Assembly: GCA_046729975.1 (NCBI GenBank)
Contig: JBKPHS010000117.1
Span: forward strand, 1 to 8,939
Reading direction: 5' to 3'
DNA: 8,939 nt
Source: JBKPHS01 sp046729975
Lineage (GTDB): Bacteria; Actinomycetota; Thermoleophilia; Solirubrobacterales; Thermoleophilaceae
The notes under the pieces are model-generated. The model was not told the origin of the DNA. It did no database searches and saw only the letters and a program-made list of their open reading frames with translations. The position numbers and the translations under genes are program-made. This document shows positions 1 to 5,462 of the stretch, piece by piece. Positions within the stretch are counted from its first letter, which is position 1, and each line of letters opens with the position of its first letter.

Positions 1-189
1 TACCAGGAGCAGGCGGCCCCCGCGACCTTCCGCGTGCTCGTGTCCCCGCTCGTCACGTGGATCTGGCTCGGGGCCCTGATCGTCTTCGCGGGTGGGCTCA
101 TAACCCTCTGGCCGGTGCCGCAAGGCGCGCTGCGCCGGGTCAGGGCCGGCTATGCCGCGCGCGTCGCGCGGGAGCTCGGCCGCGCCTGA
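1..189 (+). CDS. ccmF: CcmF-like cytochrome c haem lyase, C-terminal end (partial)
   Basis: The reading frame is open from base 1 to a TGA at 187-189, so only the last 62 residues are visible and the start lies outside the window. They contain a membrane helix at roughly residues 14-37, in the context VSPLVTWIWLGALIVFAGG, followed by a basic tail. A 'SPLVxWIWLGxxIxxxGG' helix near the C terminus is characteristic of CcmF/NrfE, the membrane protein of system I cytochrome c maturation that attaches haem to apocytochrome c on the outer face of the cytoplasmic membrane. The next gene is a CcmI-like protein, which supports this. The haem-handling WWD and histidine motifs lie upstream and cannot be checked. 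A related CcsA/NrfE-type protein is the main alternative. Confidence 0.8.
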   Translation, partial: YQEQAAPATFRVLVSPLVTWIWLGALIVFAGGLITLWPVPQGALRRVRAGYAARVARELGRA

Positions 190-211
190 CGGCCGACCTC
201 GGGCCGCTCGG

Positions 212-508
212 ATGGAGGTGTTGATCGTGCTGGCGGTGCTGGCCGTCGCCGTCCTGGTGATCGCCGGCCCCTTGCGCCGTGGCCACGCGCAGGCGGAGGA
301 AGCCGCAGACTCCGCGCAGCGCGCGGACCTCGAGGCGGCGAAGGAGGCCAAGTACCGCGAGATCCGCGACGCGGAGCTCGACTACCGCACCGGCAAGCTG
401 TCACGCGAGGACTGGCGGGCGCTGGATGCCGGGCTGCGAGCTGAGGCGATCGAACTGCTGCGCCGGCTGGACGCCCTCGGCGAGCGCGACCACAAACCGG
501 GTCGTTGA
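212..508 (+). CDS. Short CcmI-like cytochrome c biogenesis protein
   Basis: This 98-residue protein starts with a membrane helix at about residues 3-20, followed by a basic LRR stop-transfer and a charged, probably helical cytoplasmic stretch. Residues 48-88, with the pattern KYREIRDAELDYRTGKLS then EDWRAL, match the N-terminal domain of CcmI/CycH ('LRDLEFDYRTGKLSEEDY'), which helps deliver apocytochrome c to CcmF/CcmH. The TPR domain of full-length CcmI is absent. The gene begins 22 bases after the ccmF-like stop and is probably cotranscribed with it. I chose ATG 212 because it gives the usual ME(I/V)L-type N terminus. However, it has no clear ribosome binding site, while GGAGGTG at 214-220 could serve GTG 227 and remove five residues. 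The in-frame ATG at 152 lies within ccmF and is unlikely. The function rests on family resemblance and context. Confidence 0.72.
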   Translation: MEVLIVLAVLAVAVLVIAGPLRRGHAQAEEAADSAQRADLEAAKEAKYREIRDAELDYRTGKLSREDWRALDAGLRAEAIELLRRLDALGERDHKPGR

Positions 509-517
509 GCCGGCTCA
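506..517. repeat. Perfect 12-bp palindrome containing both convergent stop codons
   Basis: TGAGCCGGCTCA is identical on both strands. Its left TGA (506-508) stops the CcmI-like gene and its right TCA (515-517) is the TGA stop of the crotonase gene. There is no loop and no T-run, so it is not a standard intrinsic terminator. It is the only sequence between the two convergent genes. Confidence 0.8.
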
Positions 518-1354
518 GGTCCTCGAGTCGCCGAAGGGCTCGTCGCGCTCGCGAATGGCTTCCTTGAAGCCCGCCTCTGCGGCGCGGCGCTGGAACGCGT
601 ACCCCTCCGGCGTATGGCGGGCTATGCCGTCGAAGAACACGCCGAGCGCCTGGGTCGCGTGCAGCCCTTGGGCGTAAAGCGCCTGGTTGACCAGCAGCTT
701 CATCATCACGAGCTGGTTGACCGGCATCAGCGCGACCCGCTGCACGAGCTCCTCGAAGACCCGGTCGAGCTCGGCGGCGGGGGGCGCGTCGACCGCGAGG
801 CCCCACTCCTTGGCCTGCGCGCCGTCGATCAGGTCGCCGGTGAAGAGCAGCCGCTTCGCCTTCTCCGGGCCGATGCGGTGAGCCCACAGCGCCGTCGTCG
901 GCACGCCCCAGACCCGGGCGGGCGGATACCCGATCCGCGCGTCGTCCGCGATCACGAGCAGATCCGAGCAGAGCGCCATGTCGGTCCCGCCGGCGACGCA
1001 GAATCCGTGCACCTTGCAGATGACCGGCTTGTCCGCGTGGAAGAGGCTCATGAAGCCGCGGACGTTGCGCCGCATCATCGAGTAGTCGATGGTCGGATCC
1101 CAAGGTTGCGACGGGTCGTGGTTTGGGAGCTCGTGCTCGGCGAACGTCACCAGGTCGTAGCCGCCGCAGAAGCCCTTGCCGTTGCCCGACAGGGCGATCG
1201 CGTGGACCGCGGGGTCCAGGTCCGCGCGCTCCACGCACTCGGCCAACTCGCGGGGCGTCTCGAGCGTGATCCCGGTGCCACGCTCGGGCCGGTCGAGCGT
1301 GATGCGGGCGACCCTGCCCGTGACCTCGTACGTGAGCGTCGAGAGCCGCTCCAT
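515..1354 (-). CDS. Crotonase/enoyl-CoA hydratase family protein with atypical active site
   Basis: The 279-residue protein has the full crotonase fold signature. GFCGGYDL (about 61-68) supplies the first oxyanion-hole region and CVAGGTDMALCSD (119-131) the second, followed by the IGYPPARVWG segment. Crotonases act on acyl-CoA thioesters in the cytoplasm, typically hydrating enoyl-CoA in beta-oxidation. Aligned by eye to rat mitochondrial hydratase, its two catalytic glutamates (Glu144 and Glu164) correspond here to Asp125 and Pro145, so ordinary hydratase chemistry is doubtful and another crotonase reaction is possible. It is the last gene of the tetR-aidB operon. ATG 1354 shares its A with the aidB stop (TGATG), implying translational coupling; a GTG one codon upstream is an alternative start. 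The family is certain, the substrate unknown. Confidence 0.88.
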   Translation of the reverse strand: MERLSTLTYEVTGRVARITLDRPERGTGITLETPRELAECVERADLDPAVHAIALSGNGKGFCGGYDLVTFAEHELPNHDPSQPWDPTIDYSMMRRNVRGFMSLFHADKPVICKVHGFCVAGGTDMALCSDLLVIADDARIGYPPARVWGVPTTALWAHRIGPEKAKRLLFTGDLIDGAQAKEWGLAVDAPPAAELDRVFEELVQRVALMPVNQLVMMKLLVNQALYAQGLHATQALGVFFDGIARHTPEGYAFQRRAAEAGFKEAIRERDEPFGDSRT

Positions 1355-2940
1355 CACACGGCGAGCGCGCGCTCCAAGATCGCCTCCGACGCAATTCCGG
1401 CGGGCAGCGTGCCGAACACGCGCCCGCCGCCGCCGAGCCGCGAGGCACAGAAGGCGTCGGCCACCTCAGCCGGAGCGTTCCGCACGAGCAGGCACGCCTG
1501 GAGGGCCACCCCGAGGTCCTCGACGATGCGGCGCGCGTGCCACTCGGGGTCTTCCCCGGCGATCCGCGTGAGGTCCTGCTCCAGCCGCCGCAGGTGCGAG
1601 TCGAGCTGGGGGTTGGCACCGGTGGCCTCCCCGCACTCCTCGAGGAACGCCGGCAGGCCCTCCGGCTGCTTGACCATCGCGCGCAGCACGTCGAGTGCCG
1701 CGACGTTCCCCGAGCCCTCCCAGATCGAGTTGAGCGGCGCGTCGCGGTATATGCGCGGCATCACCGACTCCTCGACGTAGCCGTTGCCGCCGAGGCACTC
1801 GAGCGCCTCGTGCGCGTGGGGCGCGCCGCGCTTGCAGACCCAGTACTTCATCACGGCGGTGGCGAAGCGGCGGAATGGCTTGGCGGGCTCGCCCTCGTCG
1901 TACGAGCGCGCGATGCGGAAGGCGGCGGCCGTCGCGGCCTCGGACTCGATCGCGAGGTCGGCGAGCACGTTGCGCATCGCGGGCTTGTCCACGAGCGGCG
2001 AGCCGAACGCGGAGCGGTGGCGTGCGTGGTGGACCGCCTCCGCGACCGCCCGCCGCATGCCGGCGGCCGTTCCGAGCAGGCAATCGAGCCGCGTGTGGTT
2101 GACCATCTCGATGATCGTGGGCACGCCGCGCCCCTCCTCGCCGACCAGTCGTGCCGGCGCGCCCTTGAACTCGACCTCGGACGAGGGAAGCGAGCGCGTG
2201 CCGAGCTTGTCCTTCAGCCGCTGGATCTCCATGCCCGGGCCGCGCTCGACGAGGAAGCAGGAGAGCCCGCCGGGGGCCTGCGCGAGCACCAGGAAGACGT
2301 CACACGACGGATACGAGCAGAACCACTTGTGGCCGGTCAGCTCGAACGCCCCGTCGCCGGCCGGCTCCGCGCGCGTGGTGTTGGCGCGCACGTCGGAGCC
2401 GCCCTGCTTCTCTGTCATCGCCATGCCGGCCAGGGCGCCGTGGTCGTAGTCGGGCTTGGTCAGGCGCGGCTCCCAATCGGAGGCGACCTCCGGCTCCTGA
2501 CGAAGCGCCGGAACGGCCGAGTAGGTCATCGAGACCGGGCACATGACGCCCGAGGTGACGCCCGAGAGCAGGTAGAAGAGCGCGCCGCGGACGACGTGCG
2601 CGCCCGGCTGGGGGTCGCGCCAGGGCAGGGCGTGCAGCTCGCGCTCCACCGCCAGGCGGAGCAGCCAGTGCCAGGAGGGGTCGAGCTCGACCTCGTCGAT
2701 CCGGTTGCCGTAGCGGTCGTGGGTGCGCAGGCGCGGCAGGTTGCGCTCGCAGCGCTCCGCGTGCTCGTTGGCCTCCACCGAGCCGCAGACGGCACCGAGG
2801 TCGCGCGCGCGGTCGACGCCCCAGCCGCCACCCTCGCGTTCCAGCGCCGCCTGGAGGGCGAGATCGGCCTCGAAGCTGTTGTGCCCCAGCAGCGGCGGCG
2901 GCTGGTTCAGCACCTCATGCGTGCGCTCGGTCAGGGACAC
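1354..2940 (-). CDS. aidB: AidB-like acyl-CoA dehydrogenase
   Basis: The protein has 528 residues, close to the 541 of E. coli AidB and far longer than a typical 380-residue acyl-CoA dehydrogenase. AidB-type landmarks occur in order: LNQPPPLLGHNSFEAD (11-26), the FAD-binding MTEKQGGSDVRANTTRA (175-191), TGHKWF (202-207), RLKDKLGTRS (241-250), MVNHTRLDC (279-287), ECLGGNGY (381-388) and NSIWEGSGN (404-412). Glu408 in the last motif sits at the acyl-CoA dehydrogenase base position. These enzymes are FAD flavoproteins. E. coli AidB also binds DNA, has weak isovaleryl-CoA dehydrogenase activity and is induced by alkylation. Here the pairing with a crotonase under a TetR regulator points instead to acyl-CoA breakdown, which is inference. 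GTG 2940 is chosen for its strong ribosome binding site. The open frame continues upstream only as a shadow of tetR. Confidence 0.9.
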   Translation of the reverse strand: MSLTERTHEVLNQPPPLLGHNSFEADLALQAALEREGGGWGVDRARDLGAVCGSVEANEHAERCERNLPRLRTHDRYGNRIDEVELDPSWHWLLRLAVERELHALPWRDPQPGAHVVRGALFYLLSGVTSGVMCPVSMTYSAVPALRQEPEVASDWEPRLTKPDYDHGALAGMAMTEKQGGSDVRANTTRAEPAGDGAFELTGHKWFCSYPSCDVFLVLAQAPGGLSCFLVERGPGMEIQRLKDKLGTRSLPSSEVEFKGAPARLVGEEGRGVPTIIEMVNHTRLDCLLGTAAGMRRAVAEAVHHARHRSAFGSPLVDKPAMRNVLADLAIESEAATAAAFRIARSYDEGEPAKPFRRFATAVMKYWVCKRGAPHAHEALECLGGNGYVEESVMPRIYRDAPLNSIWEGSGNVAALDVLRAMVKQPEGLPAFLEECGEATGANPQLDSHLRRLEQDLTRIAGEDPEWHARRIVEDLGVALQACLLVRNAPAEVADAFCASRLGGGGRVFGTLPAGIASEAILERALAV

Positions 2941-3568
2941 GGCTCTCCTCCTTCGTCTGGATCGCATTGAGACAGAACTGCACGAGCCCGGCCACGAGCG
3001 CCTCGCGCCCGCTCCGCCGGGCCCGGCCGTTGCCCGCGGGCGACAGCGGGCCGACGAGCGCCTCACCGAGCGCCCCGACAAGCGCGGCCGCGGTCGTCTC
3101 GACGTCGCAGGGCGACAGCTCGCCGGCGGCGATGCCCTCCTCGAGGGCGCCCGCGAAGACGTCCCGGTAGACGTGGCGGAAGGCGAGCCGCTCGGCCTCG
3201 ACCGCCGGATCGACCGGCTCGGCGAGCAGCGCGTAGGCGAGCGTGGGGTTGGCCAGGGCGCGGCGGGCGAAGGCCTCGGCGCCGGCGGCGATGCGCTCGC
3301 TCGCCGGCAGCTCGCCGTGCCCGGCGATCTCCCGCACCACGTCCACCTCGCGCTGCGAGGCGCGCCTGAAGACCTCGGCGAAGAGCTCGGCCTTCGAGGG
3401 GAAGTGGCGGTAGACGGTGCCGGTCGCGACGCGGGCGCGGCGCGCGACCGCCTGTACGCTCGCCGACGCGTAGCGGCCCTCGGCAACCTGGGCGAGCGCC
3501 GCGTCGACGATCAGCTCACGCGTGCGCGCCTTGCGGGCCTCGGTGGCGGCTGTCGGGCGGTAGGGCAT
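2915..3568 (-). CDS. TetR/AcrR family transcriptional regulator
   Basis: This 217-residue protein has a classic TetR N-terminal DNA-binding domain. TRELIVDAAL (16-25) begins helix 1, the middle helices follow, and GTVYRHFPSKAELFAEVF (50-67) is the recognition helix and its conserved extension. The remainder is a mostly helical ligand-binding domain too variable to name a ligand. Homologues beside acyl-CoA dehydrogenases and crotonases commonly sense acyl-CoAs and repress degradation genes, so that is the likely role. It is the first gene of the operon and overlaps aidB by 26 bases. ATG 3568 gives a normal-length N terminus, but no purine-rich ribosome binding site precedes it, so the leader may be very short. 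A near-palindrome at 3577-3590 suggests autoregulation. Confidence 0.9.
   Translation of the reverse strand: MPYRPTAATEARKARTRELIVDAALAQVAEGRYASASVQAVARRARVATGTVYRHFPSKAELFAEVFRRASQREVDVVREIAGHGELPASERIAAGAEAFARRALANPTLAYALLAEPVDPAVEAERLAFRHVYRDVFAGALEEGIAAGELSPCDVETTAAALVGALGEALVGPLSPAGNGRARRSGREALVAGLVQFCLNAIQTKEESRVPDRAHA
2947..2953 (-). promoter_or_regulatory. Strong Shine-Dalgarno fixing the aidB GTG start
   Basis: On the minus strand AAGGAGG lies six bases before GTG 2940. The site is inside the 3' end of tetR, and it decides the aidB start against the much longer open frame that runs upstream through tetR. Confidence 0.8.
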
Positions 3569-3576
3569 GGAAGAAG

Positions 3577-3590
3577 TGAATCATGGTTCA
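3577..3590. promoter_or_regulatory. Candidate TetR operator (near-palindrome)
   Basis: TGAATCATGGTTCA matches its own reverse complement at 12 of 14 positions; the only mismatched pair is at positions 5 and 10. It lies 8 bases upstream of the tetR start, where an autoregulatory operator would be expected. It is also one of the few AT-rich spots in the region, and on the minus strand it overlaps a TATGAA that could be part of a -10 element. The binding protein is inferred. Confidence 0.55.
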
Positions 3591-3609
3591 TAGTTTGCTG
3601 CAAGCTGGG

Positions 3610-3648
3610 AGTGGGGCAGTGGGCCAGTGGGGCAGTGGGGCAGTGGGC
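3610..3648 (+). repeat. Five-copy 8-bp G-rich tandem repeat, G-quadruplex pattern
   Basis: Units of AGTGGGGC run head to tail at 3610, 3618 (AGTGGGCC), 3626, 3634 and 3642 (AGTGGGC, one base short). The plus strand carries five runs of three or four G (3613-3616, 3621-3623, 3629-3632, 3637-3640, 3645-3647) with loops of 4-5 bases, which satisfies the usual G3+N1-7 definition. The array lies between the divergent tetR and ybaK starts, about 70 bases before the ybaK ATG. There are no spacers, so it is not a CRISPR array. Confidence 0.85.
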
Positions 3649-3709
3649 AGAGCCGAAGCTCCGCCGCCTCGCGGCCGACGGAGGCGTACGATCGGGAGGG
3701 AACCAGGAG

Positions 3710-3719
3710 GGAGGTGATC
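3710..3719 (+). promoter_or_regulatory. Ten-base Shine-Dalgarno of the ybaK-like gene
   Basis: GGAGGTGATC abuts ATG 3720. All ten bases are complementary to the usual 3' end of bacterial 16S rRNA, with five bases between GGAGG and the ATG. It fixes this start against the upstream in-frame ATG at 3627, which lies inside the tandem repeat. Confidence 0.85.
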
Positions 3720-4211
3720 ATGACTGACGAGGCCGCGCAGGAATCCGGCATCGACGCGGTCACCCGGTACCTCGAGGAGCAGCGGGTCGCCTACGAGGTG
3801 GTCGACCACGAGCGGCGCTTCACGGCGGCGGCCGAGGCGCGCGCGGCGGGCATCGAGCCCGACCACGCCGCCAAGACGGTCGCGCTCCGCGACAGCAGCG
3901 GCTACCGGCTCGCGGTGGTGCCCGCGTCCGAGCGGGTGATGATGCGCAAGGTCCGCGAGTTGCTCGAGGGCTCGGAGGAACTGCGCCTCGCTACCGAGGA
4001 CGAGATGCGCAACGACTTCCCGGCCTTCGAGGTCGGTGCGCTGCCGCCATTCGGCCCGATGCTGCCGGCGCCCGAGATCTTCGACGCCAGGCTGCTGGAG
4101 CACGACCGGATCCTCTGCAGCGGTGGTGACCACCGCCACTCCGTGCTGGTTGACCCGCGCGAGGTGGTCCGACTGTCGAACGCCCAGCTCGCGGACATCT
4201 GCGAGGAGTAG
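3720..4211 (+). CDS. YbaK/ProX-type aminoacyl-tRNA deacylase
   Basis: This 163-residue stand-alone protein has the YbaK/prolyl-tRNA editing fold. HAAKTVALRD (49-58) includes Lys52, matching the conserved catalytic-site lysine of the family. It is followed by YRLAVVPASERV (62-73), the FEVGALPPFG loop (103-112), and ILCSGGDHRHSVLVDPREV (131-149) near the C terminus. Family members hydrolyse mischarged tRNAs in the cytoplasm, such as Cys-tRNA(Pro) or Ala-tRNA(Pro), to protect translation fidelity. The exact tRNA specificity cannot be read here. The gene is apparently monocistronic and divergent from tetR. A TACGAT at 3687-3692 fits the loose TAnnnT -10 pattern, but no convincing -35 is visible. 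Both flanking gaps carry AGTGGGGC-family repeats. No N-terminal extension or fusion to ProRS is present. Confidence 0.88.
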   Translation: MTDEAAQESGIDAVTRYLEEQRVAYEVVDHERRFTAAAEARAAGIEPDHAAKTVALRDSSGYRLAVVPASERVMMRKVRELLEGSEELRLATEDEMRNDFPAFEVGALPPFGPMLPAPEIFDARLLEHDRILCSGGDHRHSVLVDPREVVRLSNAQLADICEE

Positions 4212-4227
4212 GCGCCCGCTGGGCGGC

Positions 4228-4285
4228 AGTGGGGCAGAGCGGCGGCTTCGCTGCCTGCAGTTGGCAGAGGGCAACCCTGGCAGGC
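4228..4285 (+). repeat. Degenerate AGTGGGGC-family repeat patch with hairpins
   Basis: The gap between the ybaK-like stop and the glycoside hydrolase holds one intact AGTGGGGC (4228-4235) and two decayed units, AGTTGGC (4259-4265) and AGAGGGC (4266-4272). CAGTGGGGCAGAGC here nearly repeats the end of the 3610-3648 array and its right flank. Two inverted pairs overlap: 4241-4255, a six-pair stem including one G:U with a TTC loop, and GCCTGC 4253-4258 against GCAGGC 4280-4285. There is no T-run, so a terminator role is weak. Confidence 0.5.
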
Positions 4286-4305
4286 TGCGGGGTTTCTCTT
4301 CGCTG

Positions 4306-5418
4306 ATGCGTCGGCTGCTCGTCCTCCTCGTCCTGCTGATCCTGGCCCTGGCGCCCTCCGCCGAGGCGAAGCGCGACGTGCCTCAGGGCTTCTATGGCGC
4401 CGTCTGGGACGGCGAGGTCGCCACCGCGCCGCCGGCCGTGCAGGAGGCGCAGTGGGGACGGATGGCGGCCGCGGGGGTGGAGTCCGCGCGCGTTGTCTTC
4501 CGCTGGGACGACGCTCAGCCGGATCCCTCGCAGCCGCCGGGCTACGCGGCGACCGATCAGCTCGTGGCGTTCGCCTCGGCCCACGGCGTCCGGCTCCTGC
4601 CGGTCGTGATTTACGCGCCGGCCTGGGCGCGGAAGTTCCCGGGACGTGGCGCGTCGCCGCCCGCGCGAGCGGACGACTATGCGGCCTACCTTCGGGGGCT
4701 GGTGGGCCGCTACGGTCCGCAGGGCAGCTTCTGGGCCGAGCGCCCGGACCTGCCGCGGCGGCCCGTGCGGGAGTGGCAGGTCTGGAATGAGCCGCAGCTC
4801 CGCTACCAGTGGGACGACGAGGACTACGCGCGCGGCTACGGGGAGCTGCTGCGGGCCGCCCACTCCGCGCTTCGCCAGGCGGATCCCGGAGCGAAGCTGG
4901 TGCTCGCCGGAGCCACCAACGTCGCCTGGGACGCGCTCGCGGAGCTCTACCGGAGGGGTGGCATCCGCGGGCGCTTCGACATCGCGACGCTCCATCCCTA
5001 CACGTCCACGGCGGACCGCGTGGTGAAGGTGGCGCGCCTCTTCCGGGCGGAGCTCCGCCGGCACGGCGACGCTCGCAAGCCGCTCTGGATCACCGAGCTC
5101 GGCTGGCCGGCGTCGAAGGGACGGGTGCGCTCCGACAACACGCTCCAGACCACGCCGCGGGGCATGGCGGAGCGCCTCGAGCGCGCGTACGCCCTGCTTG
5201 CCCGTACGCGCCGCGCCCGCGATGTCGGCGTCTCGCGCGCGTACTGGTACACGTGGGCGTCGCCGTACTCGGGTCGCGACATCTTCCGCTTCACCGGCCT
5301 GTTCGACTTTGATGGCGGTGCGGCCCCGTTCCGGGCGAAGCCCGCATACGGCGTGTACGTTCGCAGCGCCCGGCGGCACGAGGGCTGCGCGAAGGACGAG
5401 CGGGGGCGCTGCCGCTGA
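4306..5418 (+). CDS. Secreted clan GH-A glycoside hydrolase (GH39/GH5-like)
   Basis: This 370-residue protein begins with a signal peptide: MRR, a leucine-rich core at about 4-16, and a probable cleavage after PSAEA (residue 21). The rest reads as a (beta/alpha)8 hydrolase. VFRWDDAQP (64-72) follows the early strands. EWQVWNEPQ (156-164) carries the acid/base candidate Glu162, HPYTS is at 230-234, and WITELGWP (261-268) carries the nucleophile candidate Glu264. A WNEP motif about 100 residues before an ITE(L/F)G motif is the pattern of retaining clan GH-A enzymes such as GH39 and GH5. It should cleave a polysaccharide outside the membrane, substrate unknown. Nearby glycosyltransferases make an exopolysaccharide-trimming role, as for the Pseudomonas GH39 protein PslG, possible but speculative. 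ATG 4306 is chosen because the signal peptide starts there; its ribosome binding site is poor. Confidence 0.82.
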   Translation: MRRLLVLLVLLILALAPSAEAKRDVPQGFYGAVWDGEVATAPPAVQEAQWGRMAAAGVESARVVFRWDDAQPDPSQPPGYAATDQLVAFASAHGVRLLPVVIYAPAWARKFPGRGASPPARADDYAAYLRGLVGRYGPQGSFWAERPDLPRRPVREWQVWNEPQLRYQWDDEDYARGYGELLRAAHSALRQADPGAKLVLAGATNVAWDALAELYRRGGIRGRFDIATLHPYTSTADRVVKVARLFRAELRRHGDARKPLWITELGWPASKGRVRSDNTLQTTPRGMAERLERAYALLARTRRARDVGVSRAYWYTWASPYSGRDIFRFTGLFDFDGGAAPFRAKPAYGVYVRSARRHEGCAKDERGRCR

Positions 5419-5441
5419 GCGCGCGATACATTGCCGCGCGC
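5419..5441 (+). terminator. Perfect GC stem-loop after the glycoside hydrolase stop
   Basis: GCGCGCG (5419-5425) pairs fully with CGCGCGC (5435-5441) around a nine-base ATACATTGC loop, immediately after the TGA at 5416-5418. No T-run follows, so an intrinsic terminator of standard form is not supported. It could be a T-less terminator or a stabilising or attenuating hairpin between the two secreted-protein genes. Confidence 0.4.
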
Positions 5442-5462
5442 CCCGATTGTGAAAGGACTCGC

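Noticed and set aside
1537..2970. Long plus-strand open frame (477 codons) opposite aidB, and a similar one at 614-1780 opposite the crotonase
   Set aside because: Both are antisense to genes with clear family motifs. Their translations are low-complexity, rich in Arg, Ala, Gly and Val, as expected of shadows in GC-rich DNA.
2941..3486. N-terminal extension of aidB to base 3486
   Set aside because: The extension is the out-of-frame shadow of tetR. The AidB homology begins at the GTG at 2940, which has a strong ribosome binding site.
3610..3648. Short tandem repeats as a CRISPR array
   Set aside because: The units are 8 bases and contiguous, with no spacers and no cas genes nearby.
3687..3692. 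TACGAT as the ybaK -10 promoter element
   Set aside because: It fits only the loose TAnnnT pattern and no -35 element is visible at the right distance, so it is mentioned in the gene entry but not listed as a promoter.
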